DNA of 64,000 nt from Pseudoselenomonas ruminantium (GTDB lineage: Bacteria > Bacillota > Negativicutes > Selenomonadales > Selenomonadaceae). Positions 1 through 8,405 of the stretch are shown here, piece after piece; within the stretch, counting starts at the first letter, position 1, and every line of letters starts with the position of its first letter. The stretch lies in NCBI RefSeq assembly GCF_900104055.1, contig NZ_FNJQ01000002.1:24704-88703 (forward strand), read 5' to 3'. The notes under the pieces were generated by a model. The model had not been told where the DNA came from. It searched no databases and saw only the letters and a list, made by a program, of their open reading frames with translations. The position numbers were made by a program, and so were the translations under genes.

Positions 1-177
1 CTGAGCATGCTGGACACGCTGGAAAAGGGCAATAAGGTAATGACCATCGGTGGTATCTATGGTACAATCGTGGGACTGGAAGAGAAAGTGATCAAGCTGA
101 AGATTGCGGAGAACACCGTGATCGAGGTTTCCCGGGCTTCCATCAATGCCAATATCACCCAGGACAAGCAGGCCTGA
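1..177 (+). CDS. yajC: YajC, preprotein translocase accessory subunit (3' part only)
   Basis: This open frame enters from the left edge and ends in TGA at 175-177, giving the last 58 residues. The segment reads GNKVMTIGGIYGTIVGLEE and is followed by a short beta-rich tail, which is the conserved soluble part of YajC. The N-terminal membrane helix would lie upstream of the window. YajC joins SecD and SecF in the accessory complex of the Sec translocase. secD and secF follow at 1.9-4.1 kb, which supports the call, although here three other genes separate them from yajC. Confidence 0.85.
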   Translation: MSMLDTLEKGNKVMTIGGIYGTIVGLEEKVIKLKIAENTVIEVSRASINANITQDKQA

Positions 178-178
178 G

Positions 179-775
179 ATGGCAGGGGAGATAAACGGCC
201 CGCAGGCTGAGAAAAAGGCGCTGCGGTCAGAAATCCTGGCCAAACGGCGGGCGCTTACAGCAGCTTACCGCCAAAAGGCCAGCACGCGCATTATTGATGT
301 ATTCTGTGCCCTGCCGGATTTCAAAGAACCGCGCAAGGTCATGTGCTATGCCTCGATGGCAGATGAAGTGCAGATCCTGCCGTTGGTTCAGAAATGGCTG
401 GAGGCAGGGGTTACGGTAACCATGCCCCGGGTTATCCGCAAGGGAGAGATGGAGGCTGTGACAGTGCCTTCGCTGGACGCCCTTGTGGAAGGGGAATATG
501 GAATCCTTACTCCTGATCCGGCTAAGTGTCAGGTCGTTGCGCCAGAGGAGCTCGATTTGATTATCGTGCCCGGGGTGGCGTTTGACACTCGTGGGGAACG
601 ACTTGGCATGGGCGCGGGGTTCTATGATGCATATATGGCGAAGGCCATTAAGGCGAAGAGGATTGCGCTGGCTTATTCGTGCCAGCTGGTGTCTTCCGTG
701 CCTATGGAAGAGCATGACGCTCTGGTGCATAAAATAATTACCGAGCAAGGGATATATAACTGCTTATTGGGGTGA
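179..775 (+). CDS. 5-formyltetrahydrofolate cyclo-ligase family protein
   Basis: Predicted to convert 5-formyltetrahydrofolate to 5,10-methenyltetrahydrofolate with ATP in the cytosol. The 198-residue length is normal for the family. An N-terminal basic helix (about 12-35) is followed by the glycine-rich nucleotide/folate motif GMGAGFYD at about 143-150, the family signature. I chose ATG 179, one base after the yajC stop. An earlier in-frame ATG at 146 would overlap yajC by 32 bases and add 11 residues unlike the family. The next gene starts 6 bases downstream, so it is probably cotranscribed with yajC and the phosphatase. Confidence 0.85.
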   Translation: MAGEINGPQAEKKALRSEILAKRRALTAAYRQKASTRIIDVFCALPDFKEPRKVMCYASMADEVQILPLVQKWLEAGVTVTMPRVIRKGEMEAVTVPSLDALVEGEYGILTPDPAKCQVVAPEELDLIIVPGVAFDTRGERLGMGAGFYDAYMAKAIKAKRIALAYSCQLVSSVPMEEHDALVHKIITEQGIYNCLLG

Positions 776-781
776 TTTTGT

Positions 782-1492
782 ATGGAAGTTAAGATTGGCA
801 TGGCGAAGACTTCTAAATATGCAACGGAAGTCTGTGGTGATACCTGCGATATCGTGGAGCGTCCTCATGGGGGGATCTCGGCGATCATTGCGGATGGGCA
901 GGGCAATGGGCTCGCGGCCCATCATACCAGCAGCTGGGTGGTGAACAAGGCGACGCAGTTGATTTCCGACGGAGCACGTGACGGGGCAGTGGCCCGGGCG
1001 GTGCATGACTACCTTTATGCCATGAAGGATAAGAAGGTATCCTGCACGCTGACGGTGGTCAGTGCTGACCTCGATACAGAAACGGCCGTGATCAGCCGCA
1101 ATTCCAACTGCCCCGTGATCATCAGGACGCCGGAGTATGAGACGGTCTATGATGAGAATGTGGAGCCGATTGGCGTCAACCGGCATATGAAGCCATTGAT
1201 GTATGAGGTGCCGCTGACGGCGGGCATGATTATCGTGTCCTATACGGATGGCATTGCCCATGCTGGGCGGAAACGTCTGGGACATCCGGCGGATTTCGAG
1301 AAGATCATGGAGATCGTCCGCAAGAATGAAGCAGAGGATGCCGCGTTCATCGCCAAGAGCATCATGGATTATGCGCTGGAGCTGGATGCGGATAAAGCAT
1401 CGGATGATATGACGGTGCTTGTTATGGGAGTTACGGATGGTTCACCGTCCAGCCCCAAGATTGAACAGCTTGAGGTAACATATCCATATTAA
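782..1492 (+). CDS. SpoIIE/PP2C-type serine/threonine phosphatase domain protein
   Basis: A 236-residue protein made almost entirely of one PP2C-like SpoIIE domain. Visible metal-binding motifs are ADGQGNG (37-43), YTDG (154-157) and SDDMTVLV (207-214), each with the aspartates used by manganese-dependent phosphatases. There is no sensor domain and no membrane segment, so it is a stand-alone cytosolic phosphatase, perhaps acting on an anti-sigma antagonist or another phosphoprotein. No cognate anti-sigma kinase is nearby. It lies between a folate enzyme and a small P-loop protein inside the yajC-secDF block. Its function here is unknown. Confidence 0.75.
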   Translation: MEVKIGMAKTSKYATEVCGDTCDIVERPHGGISAIIADGQGNGLAAHHTSSWVVNKATQLISDGARDGAVARAVHDYLYAMKDKKVSCTLTVVSADLDTETAVISRNSNCPVIIRTPEYETVYDENVEPIGVNRHMKPLMYEVPLTAGMIIVSYTDGIAHAGRKRLGHPADFEKIMEIVRKNEAEDAAFIAKSIMDYALELDADKASDDMTVLVMGVTDGSPSSPKIEQLEVTYPY

Positions 1493-1549
1493 GTTAAAAC
1501 GATATACCATTACTACTTTATCTATGTAAACTGGATAGGAGTGATTGTC

Positions 1550-1918
1550 TTGAAGATTGCGATTGTAGGAGTTTGTGCTTCGGGGAAGACTACGCTGGTT
1601 GCCGGACTTAAGGCGGCTGGCTATGATGCTTATAATGTTGCGCAGGAACATTCCGGGATTCATGATTTTTGGGCGAAGCGCCATCCAGATATTTTGGTGA
1701 TGATTGATGCCACCATGCCCGCTATCCATAAGCGGCGGGTTGTCTATTGGGATGAAAGCAGGCTGGAGGTGCAGCATAAGCGACTGGCAGATGCCAAGGC
1801 GCATGCCGACCTCTATATCCAGACGGACCAATACAACGCGCAGCAGGTGCGGGACAAGGTCATCAACTTCATTCAGGAATATAGAAAACGAAAGACAAAA
1901 GGGGATGAACTCTCTTGA
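1550..1918 (+). CDS. small P-loop NTPase-like protein of unknown function
   Basis: A 122-residue protein beginning MKIAIVG with a clear Walker A motif GVCASGKT at residues 7-14. No convincing Walker B or base-recognition motif is visible. The short length suggests a minimal kinase-like or nucleotide-binding fold. I prefer TTG 1550: AGGAGTG at 1537-1543 lies six bases upstream, and the first strand of the fold then begins directly. GTG 1541 would add three residues and lies within that ribosome binding site. The stop overlaps the TTG start of secD, so translation of the two is probably coupled. I do not recognise a characterised family. Confidence 0.6.
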   Translation: MKIAIVGVCASGKTTLVAGLKAAGYDAYNVAQEHSGIHDFWAKRHPDILVMIDATMPAIHKRRVVYWDESRLEVQHKRLADAKAHADLYIQTDQYNAQQVRDKVINFIQEYRKRKTKGDELS

Positions 1919-3174
1919 GAAAGAACAATCTCATGAAGCTGATTGTCTGTGTCGTCGCCATCATTGGCATTTTCCTGGCCTTTGTAAAGCCGCTGGCTTT
2001 CTCGATTCGTCAGGGCCTCGATCTGCAGGGCGGTACCCATGTGGTGCTCGAAGCAGAGGACACAGATATTGCAAAAGTAAATGATGACGCCATGAACCGT
2101 GTGGTCACGATCATGGAAAAGCGCGTCAACTCTTTGGGCCTTACGGAGCCGATTATTCAGCGCGAAGGTGAGCGCCGGGTGATCATCGAACTGCCGGGCG
2201 TCAAAGATCCGGATGCGGCCATCAAGACCATCGGCAAGACTGCTATGCTGGAATTCAAGGATGAAGAAGGCAATACCGTGCTCACGGGTACGGACCTGAA
2301 GGATGCCCAGGCGGCAACCAATCAGCAGAGCGGCCAGAACGTGGTCAATCTGGAATTCTCCGATGAAGGTGCACAGAAGTTTGCCGACCTCACGACGAAA
2401 AACGTCGGCCGCACGATTGCCATCCTGCTGGACGGCGAAGTGCTGACGGCGCCGAATGTCCGCGAGCCGATTCTCGGCGGCAAGGCGGAAATCACGGGGC
2501 AGAAGACGCTGGAAGAAGCGCAGAACCTGGCTGTCGTGCTCCGAAGCGGTGCCCTGCCGGTCAAAGTCAACATCATCGAAACCCGTACGGTTGGCCCGAC
2601 GCTTGGTCAGGACTCCAAGGATAAATCCGTCTTTGCCTTTGCTGTCGGCATTGGTGCGGTATTGATCTTCATGCTGCTGTTCTACCGCCTGTCCGGTTTT
2701 ATCGCTGACGTGGCGTTGATGGCTTATACGGTAGTGCTGCTGGCGTTGCTGTACCTGCTCGATGCTACGCTGACTCTGCCTGGTGTAGCTGGTATCATCT
2801 TGTCCATCGGTATGGCCGTAGATGCTAACGTGCTGATTTTCGAGCACTTCAAGGAAGAATATCAGATTCAGGGCAAGACTCTGCGTCTGTCCATGGATGC
2901 AGGCTTCAAACGTGCGTTCACGACCATCTTTGACTCCAATATCACGACGATTATCGCCGCCGGTGTGCTGTTCTTCTTAGGCACAGGCACGATTCGCGGC
3001 TTTGCCATCACCCTTGGCTTGGGCACGATGCTGTCCATGTTGACGGCTATCACGCTTTCGCAGTATCTGCTGAAGCTCATGATCAATTCCAAGATTTCGG
3101 AAAATCCCGGTGCATATGGTGCTAACGGCTATATGCTGTGGAAAAAGGAGGACTTGAAGCATGAACAAGCTTGA
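1915..3174 (+). CDS. secD: SecD, protein translocase subunit
   Basis: SecD works with SecF to use the proton-motive force to complete Sec-dependent export across the inner membrane. The 419-residue protein has an N-terminal membrane helix (about 8-27), the conserved DLQGG motif (36-40), an extracytoplasmic P1 region, and a C-terminal bundle of five helices from about 240 that contains VDANVLIFEH. The start is TTG 1915, with AAAAGGGG about ten bases upstream. It overlaps the end of the P-loop gene by 4 bases, and secF overlaps its own end by 14 bases. Confidence 0.95.
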   Translation: MRKNNLMKLIVCVVAIIGIFLAFVKPLAFSIRQGLDLQGGTHVVLEAEDTDIAKVNDDAMNRVVTIMEKRVNSLGLTEPIIQREGERRVIIELPGVKDPDAAIKTIGKTAMLEFKDEEGNTVLTGTDLKDAQAATNQQSGQNVVNLEFSDEGAQKFADLTTKNVGRTIAILLDGEVLTAPNVREPILGGKAEITGQKTLEEAQNLAVVLRSGALPVKVNIIETRTVGPTLGQDSKDKSVFAFAVGIGAVLIFMLLFYRLSGFIADVALMAYTVVLLALLYLLDATLTLPGVAGIILSIGMAVDANVLIFEHFKEEYQIQGKTLRLSMDAGFKRAFTTIFDSNITTIIAAGVLFFLGTGTIRGFAITLGLGTMLSMLTAITLSQYLLKLMINSKISENPGAYGANGYMLWKKEDLKHEQA

Positions 3175-4078
3175 TATTGCCGGACGCTCCAAACTCTGGT
3201 TTGCCATTTCCAGCATCATCATCGTCGCCGGACTCATCTGCATGTTTACCCGGGGCTTTAACTTCGGTATCGACTTCACGGGCGGTACGATTATCGATCT
3301 GAAATTTGAACGCCCGGTGGCTATCGCTGAGGTGCGTACGAGTCTTGCTAAGTTTGGCCTCGAAGGTTCTCAGATCCAGCTGACCGGCGCAGAATCCGGA
3401 GTGACCGAAGCAGAAAATGTCATGATCCGTACAACGGACATGGAAGAGGAACAGCGCAAGGATGTCATGGCGGCCATCAAGACCGATGTGGGCAATTATG
3501 ATGTGCTGCGCGAGGAAAAAGTCGGTGCCACGATTGGCGGCGAGCTGATTACCAATGCCGTATTGGCCCTTGTGGTTTCCTGGGCGCTGATCATTGCCTA
3601 TGTAGCGTACCGCTTTGAATGGCGCTTTGGCGTGGCCGCGGTATTGGCCCTCGTTCACGATATCCTCATCGTGCTGGCGGTGTTCTCCTTCACGGGACGG
3701 CAGATCGATTCTTCGTTCATTGCAGCGCTGCTGACGATTGTTGGTTATTCCATCAACGATACCATCGTTATCTTTGACCGCATCCGAGAGAACCTCAAGC
3801 TGCATTTCCGCCGTGGCGGCGATGTGAACCATCTGGTCAACACTTCCGTATTCCAGACGCTCACGCGCTCTCTGTACACGGTGTTCACGGTTATGTTCAC
3901 GACGTTTGCCCTGTATTTCTTCGGCGGCGAAACGACGAAGGACTTCGCCTTTGCCCTGCTGATCGGTTTCGGCAGCGGCTGTTATTCGTCCATCTTCATC
4001 GCCAGCCCGCTCTGGGTGGCACTCCGTAAGATGGGGGACAAGAAAAAGGTTGTGGCCAGTGCGGCTGCAGCCAAATAA
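3161..4078 (+). CDS. secF: SecF, protein translocase subunit
   Basis: Partner of SecD in the inner membrane. The 305-residue protein has an N-terminal helix, the DFTGGT motif near residue 37 that begins the periplasmic domain, and a five-helix C-terminal bundle with YSINDTIVIFDRIRE. The ATG lies within the 3' end of secD and is preceded by AAAAAGGAGG. It is the last gene of the yajC-to-secF unit. A long imperfect inverted repeat follows from 4094. Confidence 0.95.
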   Translation: MNKLDIAGRSKLWFAISSIIIVAGLICMFTRGFNFGIDFTGGTIIDLKFERPVAIAEVRTSLAKFGLEGSQIQLTGAESGVTEAENVMIRTTDMEEEQRKDVMAAIKTDVGNYDVLREEKVGATIGGELITNAVLALVVSWALIIAYVAYRFEWRFGVAAVLALVHDILIVLAVFSFTGRQIDSSFIAALLTIVGYSINDTIVIFDRIRENLKLHFRRGGDVNHLVNTSVFQTLTRSLYTVFTVMFTTFALYFFGGETTKDFAFALLIGFGSGCYSSIFIASPLWVALRKMGDKKKVVASAAAAK

Positions 4079-4091
4079 TACGATATGCTAA

Positions 4092-4178
4092 GACGCCCGG
4101 TGGGCTGGTAATATTTTTTCTCCGCTTAGACGTAAGCCGTCAAACGTTGCGGAAAAACATCACCAACCCGCCGGGCTT
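4092..4178. other. long imperfect inverted repeat with nested stems after secF
   Basis: The outer arms GCCCGGTGGGCTGGT (4095-4109) and ACCAACCCGCCGGGC (about 4163-4177) pair over 15 positions with two G-U-type differences. Nested inside are TCCGC/GCGGA and the small hairpin GACG-TAAGC-CGTC. The T-run (about 4114-4119) sits inside the structure, not after it, so this is not a textbook intrinsic terminator. It may be a structured RNA, a complex terminator of the secDF operon, or a repeat element. No known RNA family was recognised. Confidence 0.35.
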
Positions 4179-4318
4179 ATTGTGTTGTAATGGACTTTGG
4201 CTGGACATACTGTTTGATTTTACAGCGAATAAAATTAGTTGTTTGGCAGGAATTGGCAGACACGCTGGAGAACTTACCAACGTAGATATATTTATGGAAA
4301 GGGAAAAGGAGGTTTAGT

Positions 4319-4654
4319 ATGTTCAAACGTATATTGATAGCCTTTGCTGTTGCAGTATCACTGATGTTCACCGTGGTGCCGGATGGCTGTGCGGAGGCAG
4401 ATTCGGTTTATATGGGGACATACAGTGATGGTACGAATGCCTATCTCTTGACGGAAAGTGTATATCTGAAGAGCAGAAGCCCATACACTTTCGATTGCAC
4501 CATCGTCTACTCGGGAGTCAGCCTGTATTACTCTTTTTATCCCGTGAATGGCAGCCCGTATTACCGTAATTCTGAAGGGTATGAGGGCTATGTTTTTGGG
4601 GGCCAGTCGCCGGTGGCTTCGAATATCTATCAATATGTGGTGAATCACTGGTAA
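4319..4654 (+). CDS. small secreted protein of unknown function
   Basis: A 111-residue protein with a typical signal peptide: MFKR, a hydrophobic core to about residue 20, then a likely cleavage after CAEA near 26. The mature part (about 85 residues) is rich in Tyr, Ser and Gly, with one further Cys, and has no motif I recognise. The start is well supported by AAAGGAGG followed by ATG. It stands alone between the secDF region and a convergent hydrolase gene, with a shared terminator after it. It may be an exported orphan. Confidence 0.6.
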   Translation: MFKRILIAFAVAVSLMFTVVPDGCAEADSVYMGTYSDGTNAYLLTESVYLKSRSPYTFDCTIVYSGVSLYYSFYPVNGSPYYRNSEGYEGYVFGGQSPVASNIYQYVVNHW

Positions 4655-4670
4655 AATTCTACAGACAAAA

Positions 4671-4699
4671 AATGCGGTCCCTGACGTGGGGACCGCATT
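4671..4699. terminator. bidirectional intrinsic terminator
   Basis: AATGCGGTCCC (4671-4681) pairs perfectly with GGGACCGCATT (4689-4699) across a 7-base loop. There is an A-rich run on the left and a T-rich stretch on the right. It sits between two convergent genes and can serve both. Confidence 0.75.
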
Positions 4700-4705
4700 A
4701 ATTAT

Positions 4706-5623
4706 TTAGTTGGCCATAACGCTTTGCGCCATGGCTTTCATGGTTTCAATTGCCCGATACCGGTTGGAGTAATGTTCTGTCATGATCACGAGGATTATGG
4801 CTCTGCCGTTTTGATAGATAATGCCGCCGTCATCATAGAGCCCGCCCAGTTCGCCGGTTTTATGCGCGATAACAGCCCCAGGAAGTGCTGCAGGGAAACA
4901 TTCGGTGTCGGTCTGTCCTTTTAGATAGGAAAGCATGATCTCATCCTGTTCGTAACCGACACATTCGTGGTTATAGATGCGCTGAAAAATATTTCCCAAA
5001 TCGGTTACCGAGGTGTAATTGTCCCGTCCTGCATTTACAGCAGCAAAATCCATCATCTTTCTGGCCAGAGTGGTATCATTGTAGCCGTTGCGCCGGATAT
5101 AGGCGTTGATGTCATCCATCCCGAGTAAATCGATGATAAGATTGGTGGCGGTATTGTCACTTTCGGTTATCATCAGGCGCAGGACGGTATCCAGCGGCAG
5201 GACGGTTCCGCTGGCATAGCCGCAGAGTACGCCGGCACCGCCGACCTTGTCCTTGCTATGGAGAGTTATGCCTGTATTCAGGGCAAGCTGCCCATCACGG
5301 ACTTTTTCCATAGCATCTGCCAGCAGGAAGACTTTGATCATACTGGCGGAGCGCATGGGCTCGGATTGGTATATATATGGTTCACGGCTTTCCTGAGGAT
5401 AAGCGGCGTAGAGTGAGTAGCGCGTGCTGTCGGCATTGGATAAGCCTGTAATCGCCTCGGCCAATGCCGTGTTGCTGTTATCTGCATTGGCATGAGCCTC
5501 GGGCAGACTTGCAGGCAGCGACGCGGTCTCCTTTGTTAGCAGGCTGGGAAGGATAAACAGCGCCAGCATGATAATTCCTGCGGGTAAGATAAACTTAGGG
5601 AAAATGACTTTTTTGCTTCTCAT
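4706..5623 (-). CDS. class A beta-lactamase-fold serine hydrolase, membrane-anchored
   Basis: A 305-residue protein with an N-terminal hydrophobic anchor (about 10-29) and an extracytoplasmic penicilloyl-serine transferase fold. The three active-site motifs are visible: SMIK (SxxK), SDN, and KTGE (KTG). The omega-loop motif ExxLN, which supplies the deacylating glutamate in true class A beta-lactamases, is not evident. The matching stretch reads MMDFAAVNAG. Resistance activity is therefore doubtful, and a cell-wall peptidase or related hydrolase is as likely. It converges on the small secreted protein gene and is divergent from the carD-like gene. Confidence 0.75.
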   Translation of the reverse strand: MRSKKVIFPKFILPAGIIMLALFILPSLLTKETASLPASLPEAHANADNSNTALAEAITGLSNADSTRYSLYAAYPQESREPYIYQSEPMRSASMIKVFLLADAMEKVRDGQLALNTGITLHSKDKVGGAGVLCGYASGTVLPLDTVLRLMITESDNTATNLIIDLLGMDDINAYIRRNGYNDTTLARKMMDFAAVNAGRDNYTSVTDLGNIFQRIYNHECVGYEQDEIMLSYLKGQTDTECFPAALPGAVIAHKTGELGGLYDDGGIIYQNGRAIILVIMTEHYSNRYRAIETMKAMAQSVMAN

Positions 5624-5687
5624 AGTAACACGCCCTTCTTGTTGATATATCTGATTCCTATTGTAACAGATAAGGAAGGATTTTGAC

Positions 5688-5700
5688 TTAGCAATGCTAA
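5688..5700. promoter_or_regulatory. perfect 13-bp palindrome in a divergent intergenic region
   Basis: TTAGCAATGCTAA reads the same on both strands around a central base. It lies between the hydrolase gene (minus) and the carD-like gene (plus), about 55 bases upstream of the latter's -35 box. It could be an operator, but it is short and could occur by chance. Confidence 0.25.
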
Positions 5701-5753
5701 TTATTCGGCATGAGCTTGATGATTCCTGCTGAAAGTTGCAAAAAAATGTCTTT

Positions 5754-5781
5754 TGAAAAATTTCAAAATTTATGTTAAAAT
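5754..5781 (+). promoter_or_regulatory. sigma-70-type promoter of the carD-like gene
   Basis: TTGAAA (5754-5759), a 16-base spacer, then TAAAAT (5776-5781), in an AT-rich stretch about 56 bases before the TTG start of the CarD-family gene. Confidence 0.5.
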
Positions 5782-5837
5782 AATAGCAATGGCTTCCTGG
5801 ATCGTTATTATTTCTTCTTGATAATGGGGGTGGGTGC

Positions 5838-6329
5838 TTGTTACAAATCGGTGATAAGGTGGTCTATCCAATGCATGGTGCCGGCATCATTGCCGGCATT
5901 GAGAAGTGTGAGGTTTTGGGTGAGGGCAGGTCATACTATGTTCTGCAGATGCCGCTCGGGGATATGAAGGTGATGATTCCTGCGGATAAGGCAGACCATA
6001 TTGGCCTCAGGGATGTGATTCCGGAAGAACGGGTGGACGAAGTGCGGGATGTGCTTGAGGATGAGCCGGACCGCCTGCTGGGCACCTGGAACCGGCGGTA
6101 TCATACGAATCTGGAACGGCTGAAGTCCGGGGATATTTGCGATGCGGCGGCTGTAACCCGCAATCTTGTGGTGCAGGAACGGGAACGGCGCATATCAGCA
6201 GGCGAGCGCAGGCTTTTAGATCTGGCCCGTCAGATCGTGGTCAGTGAACTCGTATATGCCTGCGATAAGAGTCCGGCAGAAGTAGAGGACTGGATGGATG
6301 ATATCCTGGCGGCTAATGGAAGCAAGTGA
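5838..6329 (+). CDS. CarD/CdnL-family RNA polymerase-binding regulator
   Basis: A 163-residue cytosolic protein. The N-terminal Tudor-like domain begins LQIGDKVVYPMHGAGII, followed by a beta-rich stretch (YYVLQMPLGDMKVMIP), matching the RNA-polymerase beta-interaction domain of CarD. The C-terminal half (about 70-163) is helical, as in family members that contact promoter DNA. CarD proteins stabilise open complexes, often at rRNA and growth-related promoters. The TTG start is preceded by a G-rich ribosome binding site. The gene is monocistronic, with its own promoter and a terminator at 6336. Confidence 0.85.
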   Translation: MLQIGDKVVYPMHGAGIIAGIEKCEVLGEGRSYYVLQMPLGDMKVMIPADKADHIGLRDVIPEERVDEVRDVLEDEPDRLLGTWNRRYHTNLERLKSGDICDAAAVTRNLVVQERERRISAGERRLLDLARQIVVSELVYACDKSPAEVEDWMDDILAANGSK

Positions 6330-6335
6330 ATAAGG

Positions 6336-6366
6336 GGCAGGTAGTTGCAACTATCTGCCTTTTTTA
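6336..6366 (+). terminator. intrinsic terminator of the carD-like gene
   Basis: GGCAGGTAGTTG (6336-6347) pairs with CAACTATCTGCC (6348-6359) with one G-U pair, followed by a run of seven T. Confidence 0.8.
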
Positions 6367-6440
6367 TCGTTGACAGTGGCAGGTGAAATTTACTATACTT
6401 AAAGTTATGCAAGTAAATATCATAGGAAGGAGGTGATCTG

Positions 6441-7592
6441 ATGTTAGACCGAGTTTTGCGTTTCTTCATTATCCTGTTGTTCGCGATTGCGGGCGGGGCA
6501 CTTCTCAATATGGCCACGCCGTTTCTGACCTTTTTTATCAGCACTGAGATCCTGGAAACAGAGATGGGCTTTTTCAAGCTGTCCATTGCTGGTTTCCTGA
6601 GCATTCTCTTTGGGGCCGCCCTGGGCGCAGCCTCTGGTTTTCTCTTATCTCCTTTTTTCATCCGCAAACTCAAGGGCTTTGCCGTGTTTGTGGAGGCACA
6701 GCTAAACAAGATGCCGACGCATGACGTGATAGCTGGTGCCATTGGTTTACTTATCGGACTCATTATTGCAAATCTGCTGGGGTATGCTTTCTCGAAGATT
6801 CCTGTGGTAGGGGAGTATATCCCGGTCGTGTTCAGCATCGTGCTGGGCTATCTTGGCATTCATATCATGATAAAAAAGCGCTCGGAGCTCGTGAGCATCT
6901 TTGACTTCATTCCGAAGTTCATGAAGGAATTGGTCAAGATCCGGGAGGCCAAGCAGGCGGCAGCGCCGAAACTAGCGGCGGCTGAAACTGGTGAGCAGCC
7001 TTGTTATAAGCTGCTGGATACCAGCGTCATCATCGATGGGCGCATTGCCGATATTTGCGAAACGGGCTTTTTGGAAGGCACGCTGTTGATTCCAGTGTTC
7101 GTGCTGGAAGAACTCCAGCATATCGCCGATTCGGCCGATGCCTTGAAGCGGGTACGCGGCCGCCGGGGGTTGGATATCCTGCAGAAAATCCGCAAGGAAT
7201 CCCGCATGAAGGTGGAAATCACCGAGGTGGATTTCGAGGATATCCCTGAAGTGGATTCCAAACTCGTGCAGTTGGCACAGCAGGTGGGGGGCAAGATCAT
7301 CACCAATGATTTCAACCTCAACAAAGTAGCGCAGCTGCGGGGCGTGGAAGTCCTGAACATCAATGCTCTGTCCAATGCCGTGAAACCTGTGGTCATCCCT
7401 GGGGAAACCATGCAGGTGGCGATTGTCAAATCCGGCAAGGAGGCAGGCCAGGGCGTGGCCTATCTCGAAGACGGCACCATGATTGTCGTGGAAAACGGCA
7501 ACCATTACATGGGCGAGACCATTGAGGTGGAAGTGACGTCTGCCCTGCAGACAGCGGCAGGCCGAATGATTTTTGCCAAGCCGAAAAATTAA
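6441..7592 (+). CDS. membrane-anchored PIN/TRAM domain protein (YacL type)
   Basis: A 383-residue protein. About four membrane helices fill residues 1-145. A PIN nuclease-like domain follows from about 190 (LLDTSVIIDGRIADI, with later acidic residues in ITNDFNLN). A C-terminal TRAM domain occupies about 325-380. PIN domains are metal-dependent RNases and TRAM binds RNA, so a membrane-linked RNA-processing role is plausible. The Bacillus relative YacL has a similar layout and usually lies beside ispD, as it does here. GGAGG just before the ATG supports the start. A terminator separates it from ispD. Confidence 0.85.
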   Translation: MLDRVLRFFIILLFAIAGGALLNMATPFLTFFISTEILETEMGFFKLSIAGFLSILFGAALGAASGFLLSPFFIRKLKGFAVFVEAQLNKMPTHDVIAGAIGLLIGLIIANLLGYAFSKIPVVGEYIPVVFSIVLGYLGIHIMIKKRSELVSIFDFIPKFMKELVKIREAKQAAAPKLAAAETGEQPCYKLLDTSVIIDGRIADICETGFLEGTLLIPVFVLEELQHIADSADALKRVRGRRGLDILQKIRKESRMKVEITEVDFEDIPEVDSKLVQLAQQVGGKIITNDFNLNKVAQLRGVEVLNINALSNAVKPVVIPGETMQVAIVKSGKEAGQGVAYLEDGTMIVVENGNHYMGETIEVEVTSALQTAAGRMIFAKPKN

Positions 7593-7600
7593 GTATGTGG

Positions 7601-7636
7601 TTAAGCCTTCCCCTCGGAGGGAAGGCTTAATTTCTT
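7601..7636 (+). terminator. intrinsic terminator after the PIN/TRAM gene
   Basis: TTAAGCCTTCCC (7601-7612) pairs perfectly with GGGAAGGCTTAA (7619-7630), then TTTCTT. It falls between the PIN/TRAM gene and ispD, so ispD may depend on read-through or its own promoter. Confidence 0.7.
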
Positions 7637-7649
7637 AGGAGTTGATTTC

Positions 7650-8405
7650 ATGGTCAGTGTTATTTTCCCGGCCGCTGGGCAGGGAAAACGAATGCAGGCT
7701 GGTATAAATAAAGTGCTCTTGACTTTAGCGGGAGAGCCTATATTGGTGCGCACCTTAAAGACGTTCGCCGCGGTGGAAGAAGTGGGAGAGCTTATCGTGG
7801 TAGTCGCTGCTGATGAAGTGGCGACAGTGGAAACGCAGCTGCGCAAGGTACGCGGGCTGAAGCCTTTGCAGGTGGTGGCCGGCGGCAGCGAGCGCCAGTA
7901 TTCCATCTACAATGGGCTGCAGAAGGTGGCCCAAGATGCTGATGTGGTGCTGGTGCATGATGCGGCCCGGCCCATGGTGACGGCCAAGACCATTCAGGCA
8001 GTTATCGATACGGCTCGCACTAAGGGCGGCGCCATTGCGGCAGTGCCCGCCAAGAACACCATCAAGGTGGTGGATGCTGACGGACTGGTGGTGGATACGC
8101 CGCCGCGCAGCACCCTTTGGGAAGTGCAGACGCCGCAGGGCTTCCGCAAGGAAATCCTGCTCGAGGCCAATGAGGCGGCCATTGCCGATGATTTCCTGGG
8201 CACGGATGATGCGAGTCTCGTAGAGCGCATCGGTGTTCCTGTGGCCGTGGTGCAGAGTGATTACCGCAATATCAAGGTGACCACGCCGGAAGACCTGCTG
8301 ATTGCTGAAGCCTTCCTGAAATGTACGGCTGAGGATGAAGCACGGAGCCTGCAGGCAGCGGCCGCTGAGGCGCGCGAAGCGTGGTTGAAGGAGGCAAAAT
8401 CATGA
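7650..8405 (+). CDS. ispD: 2-C-methyl-D-erythritol 4-phosphate cytidylyltransferase
   Basis: Third step of the non-mevalonate isoprenoid pathway: joins CTP and MEP to give CDP-ME. The 251-residue protein shows the nucleotidyltransferase signature [16 protein letters not shown] near the N-terminus and [11 protein letters not shown] in the middle. It is slightly longer than usual because of an alanine/glutamate-rich tail after about 225. Its stop overlaps the ispF start as ATGA, so translation is probably coupled. Confidence 0.93.
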   Translation: MVSVIFPAAGQGKRMQAGINKVLLTLAGEPILVRTLKTFAAVEEVGELIVVVAADEVATVETQLRKVRGLKPLQVVAGGSERQYSIYNGLQKVAQDADVVLVHDAARPMVTAKTIQAVIDTARTKGGAIAAVPAKNTIKVVDADGLVVDTPPRSTLWEVQTPQGFRKEILLEANEAAIADDFLGTDDASLVERIGVPVAVVQSDYRNIKVTTPEDLLIAEAFLKCTAEDEARSLQAAAAEAREAWLKEAKS

